From Myxococcales bacterium (GTDB lineage Bacteria > Myxococcota_A > UBA9042 > UBA3505), in assembly GCA_002728755.1 (NCBI GenBank), contig PBVT01000047.1:62001-126000 (forward strand): a DNA stretch of 64,000 bases, written 5' to 3'. The notes under the pieces were generated by a model. The model searched no databases. It worked only from the letters and a program-made list of their open reading frames with translations, and was not told the origin of the DNA. Numbering within the stretch: position 1 is the stretch's first letter; each line of letters opens with the position of its first letter. The position numbers and the translations under genes are program-made. Below, piece after piece: positions 7,893 to 14,828 of this stretch.

Positions 7893-9104
7893 CTAGCCTG
7901 CCTGGCGGTCCTCGGGATCACAAAGTTCGGTGGTTTCCATAGAGATACCCTGACGTTCGGCTTTACGGCCTTCTGCCCGCCGCTTCTTCTCCCAGAGTTT
8001 CTCTCCCGCCTCGGTAACCGCTCCTACCTTTAGACCGGTATCCACCATCTTCGCGGGATGCTCCCCTTCTTTTTTGCTTTTGCCCGAGTTTTCGCCGCGT
8101 TGGGCTTCTATACGACGCTGGAAATCTATCTTCCACTCTCGTATTCCCCGCAACCGATAACTGGGATCACTTGGATCTGTGATGATCTGCTCCACAATAC
8201 GATCCATGTCGACAAAGACAGGATAGAGCTCAACCGGATCGTAACCATCCCCCTGATCAAAGAGCCCACCACATATAGTCCGAAGGCTACAAACACCACA
8301 CGACTCAGAATAGAGGTGACCCCAATCGGTCTGCCGAACAGTTTGTTTATTGTCCAGGAAGTGAACAATACGTTCTTCCCCCTTTACAATCTTTCGAGTC
8401 TCCGTGCTGGCCCAGGCGAACTCGGTCATATAGCAAAGAGGAACCTTCTCGACTCGGAATGTTCGACCACTACTGTGAAGTAGGCTCATCGCTCGACGTA
8501 ACGACTCCTCGAAGTCCGATAGGCGAGGCGTAAATTGATCTTGATTTACCTCGGCCCGTCCCATTGATGGGTCCAGATTATTCCAAACGAAATGCCGAAT
8601 ATACGGATGGTTTTTGATCCAGTACTCGATATTTTCGTGGAGATGATCTGCGTTCATCTTACTTATTACGCAGTTGATATTTATATCGAGACCGAATTTA
8701 TGCGCGTTCTCTACTGCGGCATAGGCCTTTGGCAGAGTCCCTGGCAATCCTCTTAAGGCCGCCTCCACATCTGGTTTCAGCGAATACACCGAAATATGTA
8801 CATGCTGGAGACCGGCTTCCGCGAGTGCTTTCGCGAACTTCTCGTCAGCAAGACGCCAACCATTTGTGATCATCCGAACATGCAAACCCTGGTCACGAGC
8901 ATATCCAGCGATCTCGGGCAGGTCCGGATGAAGCGTCGGTTCTCCTCCCGTGAGAATCACCCCGAAATAGCCACGCCGGACAAAATCATCCACCAATGGC
9001 TTCATCGTATCCATATTATGGACATACGGGGTGGTCGGATTCGAACAGAAACCACAGAAGTGGTTACAGTGCCGTACTACCTGAAGATAACCGATATTGG
9101 CCAC
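7893..9104 (-). CDS. Radical SAM enzyme, third of three (Hxs-like locus)
   Basis: This is a 403-residue radical SAM protein starting at GTG, with GGGGA five bases upstream. It has HCNHFCGFC (C13, C17, C20) for the SAM [4Fe-4S] cluster, LTGGEPTLHP for SAM binding and a MITNG strand, then Cys224 and a C-x2-C-x5-C cluster (C269, C272, C278) followed by GG. That places a short twitch/SPASM-like auxiliary-cluster region at residues 220-285. The last ~85 residues are highly charged and probably disordered. The gene lies 15 nt after the second enzyme, so all three are translated from one message. Hxs systems as I know them carry two radical SAM enzymes (HxsB and HxsC); this one may be the additional enzyme, but I cannot say which of the three is extra. 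Confidence 0.88.
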   Translation of the reverse strand: MANIGYLQVVRHCNHFCGFCSNPTTPYVHNMDTMKPLVDDFVRRGYFGVILTGGEPTLHPDLPEIAGYARDQGLHVRMITNGWRLADEKFAKALAEAGLQHVHISVYSLKPDVEAALRGLPGTLPKAYAAVENAHKFGLDININCVISKMNADHLHENIEYWIKNHPYIRHFVWNNLDPSMGRAEVNQDQFTPRLSDFEESLRRAMSLLHSSGRTFRVEKVPLCYMTEFAWASTETRKIVKGEERIVHFLDNKQTVRQTDWGHLYSESCGVCSLRTICGGLFDQGDGYDPVELYPVFVDMDRIVEQIITDPSDPSYRLRGIREWKIDFQRRIEAQRGENSGKSKKEGEHPAKMVDTGLKVGAVTEAGEKLWEKKRRAEGRKAERQGISMETTELCDPEDRQAG

Positions 9105-9119
9105 AGATCCCCCGGATAT

Positions 9120-10853
9120 CTAGGCGATCATCGGAAACGAAGCTGTTTCCTTTTTCGCTGTGCCACCGATGGGATCACAGACCTTGAATCCATGATTTCG
9201 GAGATAGTTGATGTGAATACCTTCGCACTCTTCGCGTGACGAACACTGTTCACAGCGACGACTCTTGGAATAGTATTCCTCCGTCACATAATGGTGAACA
9301 TATGCGTCAAGGTCGAGAAGACCCTTCGGATCAACCAGATGACTATCTAGAATCTTACGATCCGTACCCTCCGGAGCCACTCCTGTTACACATTCGGGCA
9401 CATTCCGAAACCGCGTAGCGACAGTAGCAAGCTGACGGATCTCATCCGGCGTAGGATCGGTCGCTCTCGATTCAGATACATACTCATGATTTCGTAAGGT
9501 AAAGACGAGTTTCTCTGCGCAAGCCTTCACGTCATCCAAACGCGCAAGCAGCGTGGGCATCGTCTGCTGGTTCAACACAACCTCAAAGGCCTTAATCCCC
9601 GCATATTCCGCGTTGCTCGACAGAACACTCTCAACAGCGGCCGAGGTCGTTACTGCCCAACGGTCAATGGAAACAGGGAAGGAAGCCAACGCCTTGGCAT
9701 CTGGTATCTCACCGGATTCGAGTTCGAAGACACGCTCCTCCGCGTTTGCTTCGGAGTCTTTCCAGACATCAAGGCTCCCTTGCAGAGCTTTCACATCCTC
9801 TCCGATATACCAACGGCTTGCCGCTTTTTGTTCCGAGACCTGTTGTACGGCTCGTTCACTCGGTTCTTCACCGCTACGTAGACGAAGGCGTTCAAATTCC
9901 CCTTCCTTAAGCCAACGTTGATACGGCATCAATGTGTCCCGACAGATTCCATGGAGGAAGCAGTGGTCACATCGTTCACCATAGCAATCCGGAGGTACAC
10001 CAAAACGCGCCAGTCCCTCAAAGTTATGGCGGCCACCATTTATCTCATAGTGAAGCTTATGAGGATCCTGGATGAGGTGCTCATAATTCTCGAGATAGTT
10101 TACAGGAAGACGGTTCGTCCAAAGATAGACGCCAGGCAACTTGGATTTCTCAAATGCCTTCTGGAAATAGGGATAGGCATCATCATCAAGATCGAAAAAC
10201 AGCTGTTTTCTATAATCTGTAAACCCTCGTCCGAACGGTATGATGTAAAGAAGATCAAACTCCTTGATACCCAGATCCATAAAGAAATCGATCGTCTCGG
10301 GTAGCTGCTTGTAGTTCTGCTTGTTCACTACGATATCAATATTGATAACGACGCCACCGATAGCCTGTAGATTCCGAATTCCCTGGATCGCAGACTCAAA
10401 TGCCTGGGGTGTCCCTGTCAGACTGTCCTGCGTTTTCGCGTCGTGTCCATGTATGCTGAATGTCGCTTCTTTCAGACCTGCATGCGCTACAGCTCGTGCA
10501 AACTTTGGATACGCGAACATCATTCCATTGGAAACGGTCTGAATCCAATCGTACCCAAGCTCTCGGCCGTATTTTATGAACTTCACATAGTCTGGGTGGA
10601 TTGTTGGCTCTCCACCCGAAAGGATTAAGCGCGTTTTTCCCTGCTCTCGCCCCTTCCGGATATAGTCTCGAAGCTCATCACTATCCACATATGTTCCATT
10701 ATGGTTCCAGGAATCCAGACAGAATTTGCACCGCTGATTGCAGAGACGAGTCAAACGAACCCAATGGCGCTCGTCTTTTACCGCCGCTTCTTTCGTCTCA
10801 TCCTTCTCCAGGAGAGCCTCGTCTACGCCATGACTATTATTGAATTCCTGCAC
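9120..10853 (-). CDS. Radical SAM enzyme with two C-terminal Cys clusters
   Basis: This is a 577-residue radical SAM protein, long for a peptide-modifying enzyme. It starts at GTG; the ribosome site (GAGG) overlaps the stop codon of the preceding gene. The core has LCNQRCKFC (C38, C42, C45), ILSGGEPTIHP and a QTVSNG strand. A first auxiliary cluster is C-x4-C-x2-C-x5-C (C290, C295, C298, C304). A further ~230-residue region then ends in a second C-x2-C-x5-C cluster (C534, C537, C543), with EGIHINYLRNHG and Cys559. The second cluster resembles the C-terminus of the 305-residue enzyme next door (C-x2-C-x5-C, then VGVTSEYLAYYG). This hints at a fused or duplicated SPASM-type module. By size it is the best candidate for the HxsB-like partner. 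Confidence 0.88.
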   Translation of the reverse strand: MQEFNNSHGVDEALLEKDETKEAAVKDERHWVRLTRLCNQRCKFCLDSWNHNGTYVDSDELRDYIRKGREQGKTRLILSGGEPTIHPDYVKFIKYGRELGYDWIQTVSNGMMFAYPKFARAVAHAGLKEATFSIHGHDAKTQDSLTGTPQAFESAIQGIRNLQAIGGVVINIDIVVNKQNYKQLPETIDFFMDLGIKEFDLLYIIPFGRGFTDYRKQLFFDLDDDAYPYFQKAFEKSKLPGVYLWTNRLPVNYLENYEHLIQDPHKLHYEINGGRHNFEGLARFGVPPDCYGERCDHCFLHGICRDTLMPYQRWLKEGEFERLRLRSGEEPSERAVQQVSEQKAASRWYIGEDVKALQGSLDVWKDSEANAEERVFELESGEIPDAKALASFPVSIDRWAVTTSAAVESVLSSNAEYAGIKAFEVVLNQQTMPTLLARLDDVKACAEKLVFTLRNHEYVSESRATDPTPDEIRQLATVATRFRNVPECVTGVAPEGTDRKILDSHLVDPKGLLDLDAYVHHYVTEEYYSKSRRCEQCSSREECEGIHINYLRNHGFKVCDPIGGTAKKETASFPMIA

Positions 10854-10862
10854 CCTGATACC

Positions 10863-11780
10863 TCACGTTGTAGTACGACCAACTTGGCCCAAATCAGCCC
10901 GGTCGTCCAATGCAACTAATTCACCATCCCCATAGTATGCCAAATATTCACTCGTAACGCCTACACATTCGCCTCTAACCCTACAACTATCACAGGATTT
11001 TCCGAACGCAGGCTCTCCATTCTCCAAAGATTCCAGAGCCAATCCGTACCATAATGACTGCGTTCGATCGAGGTTGAATCGAACTTTATTGGCCTGACAA
11101 TCGGGGATTCCGTGAAGAAAGATAGAGAGCTCAGCCCGATTCGCCAACCGTACGGCTTGCTCGATATAGGGACGAACCATACTCAACTTCGGCACAAGGT
11201 TTGGTAGACGTTCCGGTTGTACAGCCCAACCCTCCGTCTGAACCATACGAAGATGCAGACTTTGAACCTTCAGCCGTGAAGACAGCCGAACCATCTCCGA
11301 GGCCAATCGATAATTACTTCGGGTTAAGACCATATGTACGTTAACCGCCGCGCCCTCCTTCTTAGCCTTCTGTATGCCGGATACCGTTTGACGAAAGGAG
11401 CCGGGAGCCTGCGTTAGCCAATCATGAACATCTGGCTCGGGACCATGGAGAGATATCTCGAAACGGGTTACTCCATCATTCAGCAGGTTTCGAACAAGAT
11501 CGCCGTACGCAAGCATTCGACCATTCGTGAAGACCCCAATATCTTTCGCCCCCTGGGCCAGAGCCAACTTCGCACCACGTTGGACAATATCCGGCTGTAA
11601 GGTTGCCTCACCACCACAGAACGTAATTCTTCCTTCGGCAGATCCACGCACGGCTTGCTCGACAGCCTCATCCAACCAGTCACCGTCTTCTTGCAGCGGG
11701 CCCTTATCCCCCTGATTACAAAACCTGCATGCATTATTGCAGGCGGAACCCAAAAATATCCGGTGATCGTTCGTAGTCAT
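10863..11780 (-). CDS. Radical SAM enzyme, first of three (Hxs-like locus)
   Basis: This is a compact 305-residue radical SAM protein. SACNNACRFCNQG supplies C14, C18 and C21; ITFCGGEATLQP is the SAM-binding GGE region; VFTNG follows. The C-terminus carries Cys228 and a C-x2-C-x5-C cluster (C263, C266, C272), then VGVTSEYLAYYGDGEL, a SPASM/twitch-like ending. It is the first enzyme gene after the repeat-peptide gene, separated by 169 nt that hold a hairpin terminator. A weak -10-like TAGAAT lies about 30 nt before the ATG, so some independent transcription is possible. The size is in line with an HxsC-like role. It probably acts on the His-Xaa-Ser peptide in the cytoplasm; the actual chemistry (crosslink, epimerisation or other) cannot be read from the sequence. 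Confidence 0.88.
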   Translation of the reverse strand: MTTNDHRIFLGSACNNACRFCNQGDKGPLQEDGDWLDEAVEQAVRGSAEGRITFCGGEATLQPDIVQRGAKLALAQGAKDIGVFTNGRMLAYGDLVRNLLNDGVTRFEISLHGPEPDVHDWLTQAPGSFRQTVSGIQKAKKEGAAVNVHMVLTRSNYRLASEMVRLSSRLKVQSLHLRMVQTEGWAVQPERLPNLVPKLSMVRPYIEQAVRLANRAELSIFLHGIPDCQANKVRFNLDRTQSLWYGLALESLENGEPAFGKSCDSCRVRGECVGVTSEYLAYYGDGELVALDDRADLGQVGRTTT

Positions 11781-11887
11781 CGAATAATCACAACGATCGA
11801 ATCACTATTCTAACGAACATTCGACAACGACCGACTTTCATCTGTTGTAAACGCAGCGGCATAAATCAGATGCCCACCAAAAATACA

Positions 11888-11915
11888 AAGAGGTCCTTTC
11901 AAAAAAGGACCTCTT
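11888..11915 (-). terminator. Hairpin between peptide gene and enzyme operon
   Basis: A perfect 12-bp inverted repeat (11888-11899 with 11904-11915) has loop CAAA. On the minus strand it is followed by GTATTTTTGG, a run of five U. It lies 35 nt past the stop codon of the repeat-peptide gene and 107 nt before the first enzyme gene. It would let the peptide be made in excess, with partial read-through into the enzymes. That is a common arrangement in RiPP operons. Confidence 0.8.
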
Positions 11916-11949
11916 ACGTACACGAATGTTCGTAAATAGCTACTGGTTA

Positions 11950-12288
11950 CTACCAGGAACCGTGGGATCCATGAGAACCATGAGAACCATGAGAACCATG
12001 AGAACCATGAGAGCCGTGGGAACCGTGGGAACCGTGAGAACCATGGGAACCATGAGAACCATGGGAACCATGAGAACCATGAGAACCGTGCGAACCGTGG
12101 GAACCATGGGATCCATGGGAACCATGCGAACAATGCGCAGAGATTGTTCCATCTCCTAATACATCGCCCACTGTACCGGCGCCGCCAGTCATCATGAGAG
12201 AGTCTGGGCTACGGCTAATAGCCTCTTCGTCCTTCAACAAGTAACCGGCTACTTTCTTTGTTTTCTTCGGAAGTTTTTTCTTCGCCAT
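11950..12288 (-). CDS. HxsA-like His-Xaa-Ser repeat peptide precursor
   Basis: This is a 112-residue peptide with two clearly different halves. Residues 1-51 form a leader-like part: a Lys-rich start, then an acidic and polar stretch, then MMTGGAGTVGDVLGDGTIS with a double glycine at 35-36. Residues 52-111 are exactly 20 tandem His-Xaa-Ser triplets, the first HCS and the next 19 HGS, and the chain ends in Trp. His-Xaa-Ser tandem repeats are the defining feature of HxsA, the presumed target of the Hxs radical SAM pair. The neighbouring radical SAM and HxsD-like genes support this. Unlike many exported peptides it has no obvious Sec or Tat signal. A consensus promoter sits just upstream and a terminator just downstream. 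Whether the leader is cleaved, and where, is unknown. Confidence 0.85.
   Translation of the reverse strand: MAKKKLPKKTKKVAGYLLKDEEAISRSPDSLMMTGGAGTVGDVLGDGTISAHCSHGSHGSHGSHGSHGSHGSHGSHGSHGSHGSHGSHGSHGSHGSHGSHGSHGSHGSHGSW
11956..12135 (-). repeat. 20 x 9-bp tandem repeat coding for His-Xaa-Ser
   Basis: The repeat region is a 180-bp minisatellite of nine-base units, each coding HGS (the first codes HCS). Units differ only at synonymous positions (Ser as TCT or TCC, His CAT or CAC, Gly GGT), giving near-identical DNA copies. Units stay in frame on gain or loss, so slipped-strand changes would alter the number of modified triplets without breaking the gene. Confidence 0.95.
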
Positions 12289-12327
12289 GGTGTCGCACCG
12301 TTAAATGTCTGGAAGTTATAGTGAAGG

Positions 12328-12357
12328 ATTATAACGATCACAGAGCCGCAGTGTCAA
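12328..12357 (-). promoter_or_regulatory. Consensus sigma70 promoter for the repeat-peptide gene
   Basis: Read on the minus strand, TTGACA (12357-12352) and TATAAT (12333-12328) are both perfect hexamers with an 18-nt spacer. Transcription would begin near 12321, leaving a ~33-nt leader before the ATG at 12288. This is the strongest promoter I can see in the window. A six-base inverted repeat, GTTATA/TATAAC, overlaps the -10 and could serve as an operator. Confidence 0.75.
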
Positions 12358-12554
12358 TAACTCGAAGTGTCTTCTTTTGAAGATAGGTTCTAAGCTTTGT
12401 CCAACCCGCATTTCTGACGTGACCAACGTTACCCACATATAAGCAAAAAACCGGCACGTACTTCAAGTCCAGACCAAGTATCCCCTTTACCATCAACGTG
12501 ATCATTGGCAGCATGCAATTTCTCACAATGGTAAACTGAGGTGAATTGACCACG

Positions 12555-13139
12555 ATGAGTCCGCGAGATCATAGACCTCGAATTACAGGTGGGAAATGGA
12601 AAGGTCGTATTTTAATCGGCGGTGTTCCTAAGAATGTTCGACCCACTTCATCCCGTGTTCGTGAAGCAATCGGCTCGATCATCGCGTCCAAATTATCGGG
12701 CAGCCGGGTCCTCGATTTGTTCGGAGGAGCCGGAACTTTTTCATTAGAAGCCATCTCTCGAGGTGCGGCACATGTTGTCACCGCCGAAAAAAATCGTTCG
12801 GCACAAAATGCGATTCTGGAAAGTGTCGATGGTTTGGACATTGAAAATTTTCGATTGATTCGGGGAGACGCTATTGGACTCTTAAAGAGAGGGCCTGATT
12901 CGGATACCGAACGATTTGATATCATCTTCGTGGATCCACCATACCAATCCGGCCTATACGAAACGGTGTTAGATCTAATTGTCAGAAGAGATTGGCTCAA
13001 CGACAACGGCATCGTTATTGTCGAACGAGCCACCCGCATTCCGATGTCGGATCCACCGGCAGGGCTTGCAATCACCGGTACGCACAGGTACGGAGATACC
13101 TGCCTGGTCATCTACGATGCAATAATCAAGGAATCCTAG
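12555..13139 (+). CDS. rsmD: 16S rRNA (guanine966-N2)-methyltransferase
   Basis: This is a 194-residue SAM-dependent methyltransferase of the RsmD family, which methylates G966 of 16S rRNA in the assembled 30S particle. It shows the RsmD signatures ITGGKWKGR near the N-terminus, RPTSSRVREAI, the SAM-binding VLDLFGGAGTFSLEAISRGA, and the catalytic DPPY (VDPPYQSGLYE). I chose the ATG at 12555 over the in-frame TTG at 12546 because the GAGGTGA ribosome site ends only about two bases before the TTG but is well spaced for the ATG. It is followed after 15 nt by coaD, a pairing seen in many bacteria. Confidence 0.93.
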   Translation: MSPRDHRPRITGGKWKGRILIGGVPKNVRPTSSRVREAIGSIIASKLSGSRVLDLFGGAGTFSLEAISRGAAHVVTAEKNRSAQNAILESVDGLDIENFRLIRGDAIGLLKRGPDSDTERFDIIFVDPPYQSGLYETVLDLIVRRDWLNDNGIVIVERATRIPMSDPPAGLAITGTHRYGDTCLVIYDAIIKES

Positions 13140-13154
13140 ACACCTGAGGTAACC

Positions 13155-13637
13155 ATGGTTACAGCGATCTATCCCGGTTCATTTGACCCGATCACATTGG
13201 GCCACCTGGATCTAATTGAACGTGGAAACCGACTCTTCGATCGTCTCATCGTTTGTGTCGCCAACAATCCAGCAAAGTCACATCTCTTTTCGTTGGAACA
13301 ACGGATGTCACTTATCGAAGACGCGGTCTCCTGCTATCCGAACGTGGAAGTGCAAGCATTCGACGCCTTATTGGTTAAGTCCGCAAAAGATATGGACGCG
13401 TCGGTTATTCTGCGAGGACTTCGTGCGGTTAGCGACTTCGATTATGAATTCCAGATGGCACATATGAACCACCAGCTCAGTCCAGAGATTGAAACGGTGT
13501 TCATGATGACAGGTGAAAAATATTTTTATTTGTCGAGTGCGCTTGTGCGGGAGGTCGCCTCTCTAGGCGGTAATATTGAGTCCTTCGTGCCAAGCCATGT
13601 GGCAACCGCCTTAAATGAACGCCTGGCAAAGAAGTAG
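13155..13637 (+). CDS. coaD: Phosphopantetheine adenylyltransferase
   Basis: This 160-residue enzyme catalyses the penultimate step of coenzyme A synthesis (4'-phosphopantetheine plus ATP to dephospho-CoA). The nucleotidyltransferase motif is present as YPGSFDPITLGHLDLIERG, with the T/HxGH signature TLGH. ILRGLRAVSDFDYEFQMAHMN and the KYFYLSSALVREVASLGG stretch are also typical of CoaD. Length and spacing from rsmD are normal, and the ribosome site GAGGTAACC precedes the ATG. A 9-nt gap separates it from the aminotransferase gene. Confidence 0.96.
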   Translation: MVTAIYPGSFDPITLGHLDLIERGNRLFDRLIVCVANNPAKSHLFSLEQRMSLIEDAVSCYPNVEVQAFDALLVKSAKDMDASVILRGLRAVSDFDYEFQMAHMNHQLSPEIETVFMMTGEKYFYLSSALVREVASLGGNIESFVPSHVATALNERLAKK

Positions 13638-13646
13638 GAGATGAGT

Positions 13647-14828
13647 ATGACGAATTCGCTATTGGGTACCCGCGCAGCGGTACTCAAGCCTAGCGCAACC
13701 CTGGCGATCTCGAGTCGCGCCAAAGCAATGTCCAAGGAAGGTATCGACGTCGTCAGCCTGGCGGCCGGCGAGCCGGATTTCGATACCCCACAACATATCT
13801 GTAAAGCGGCCGAGGAGGCCATCCATCGCGGAGAGACTCGCTACACGGCAGCCGCAGGAATCCCCGAGTTACGGTCCGCTGCTGCAGCAACAATTCAGGC
13901 ATCTACTGGTATCGAGACTACTTCTGATCAGATCATCGTTACATGTGGCGCCAAGCAAGCATTATTCAACACGATGTTTCTGACCCTGAACCCTGGAGAT
14001 CGAGTCATCATACCGGCCCCCTGTTGGGTTACGTACCCAGCACAGGTGCGGTTGGCGGGCGGAACCCCTGATATCGTCCCTCCACTTCCCAACGGAGACC
14101 TGGATATCGACGGGATTATCTCTGCGGCAGAGGGCGCAAGAGCACTGGTCCTATGTAATCCGTCTAACCCAACGGGTCAGGTCCTCAGCTCGGAAGACCT
14201 GGCTCGTATTGGAGAGGCCGCATTGCGCCATGATCTCATTGTGGTCAGTGATGAGATCTATGCAGAGCTTGTCTATCCTCCGGCCGAGTTCAGCTCACTC
14301 CTGCGCACATGCCCTGATCTAAAGGACCAGACCGTCATCATTCATGGTGTATCAAAGACCTACGCTATGACCGGATGGCGTATTGGCTATTCGTCTGCGC
14401 CTGCCCCCCTTGCAGCAAAGATGGGCGCCCTTATGTCGCAAACGACGAGTAATCCATCCTCTATTGCGCAATGGGCTGCCTACGCAGCCCTCGAAGGATC
14501 GCTCAGCTTTCTTAACGATTGGAAAACCCAGTTTGCGAGAAGACGAGACCTGTTGGTCTCTGGGCTACGACAACTACCCGGTGTGGAATGCGCCCAGCCT
14601 GATGGAGCATTCTATGTATTCCCAAGTGTCCGTGAGCTAATCCAGCAAACCAATTGCGATGATGATGTGCACTTCGCTGCACGTCTGCTTGAGGAAGCCC
14701 ACGTGGCTGTTGTACCAGGCACCCCCTTTGGTGCGCCCGGCCACGTACGACTATCCTACGCGACCTCGGAGGATGCCCTCAAGACAGCGCTATCTCGTAT
14801 GGAAAGCTGGATAGGCTCTTCGACCTAA
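13647..14828 (+). CDS. Class I/II aminotransferase, aspartate type
   Basis: This is a 393-residue PLP enzyme of the fold-type I aspartate aminotransferase family (1-gamma subgroup). It shows LAAGEPDFDTP near the N-terminus, TCGAKQALFN, the NPSNPTG motif around residue 170, VSDEIYAEL with the PLP-contacting Asp, and IIHGVSKTYAMTGWRIGY with the Schiff-base Lys (about residue 237). An earlier ATG at 13641 touches the AGGAG ribosome site with no spacer, so the ATG at 13647, six bases away, is preferred. Aspartate/2-oxoglutarate transamination is the most likely reaction. Subgroup members may also use aromatic amino acids or prephenate, so I give no gene symbol. The last four bases overlap the converging beta-barrel gene. 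Confidence 0.9.
   Translation: MTNSLLGTRAAVLKPSATLAISSRAKAMSKEGIDVVSLAAGEPDFDTPQHICKAAEEAIHRGETRYTAAAGIPELRSAAAATIQASTGIETTSDQIIVTCGAKQALFNTMFLTLNPGDRVIIPAPCWVTYPAQVRLAGGTPDIVPPLPNGDLDIDGIISAAEGARALVLCNPSNPTGQVLSSEDLARIGEAALRHDLIVVSDEIYAELVYPPAEFSSLLRTCPDLKDQTVIIHGVSKTYAMTGWRIGYSSAPAPLAAKMGALMSQTTSNPSSIAQWAAYAALEGSLSFLNDWKTQFARRRDLLVSGLRQLPGVECAQPDGAFYVFPSVRELIQQTNCDDDVHFAARLLEEAHVAVVPGTPFGAPGHVRLSYATSEDALKTALSRMESWIGSST

Noticed and set aside
11781-11887. Independent promoter for the radical SAM operon
   Set aside because: There is a TAGAAT -10-like hexamer but no acceptable -35, so it is noted only in the gene entry.
11956-12135. CRISPR array
   Set aside because: The units are contiguous nine-base repeats with no spacers, and they are coding. 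There are no cas genes in the window.
11810-12159. Open frames rich in Phe/Trp or Met/Arg/Thr repeats across the repeat region on other frames and the other strand
   Set aside because: They are by-products of the nine-base repeat. The HGS frame has the promoter, a leader-like N-terminus and the right neighbours.
12338-12553. Possible 71-residue minus-strand gene
   Set aside because: It overlaps the rsmD start and the peptide-gene promoter, has no ribosome site, and the protein resembles nothing known.
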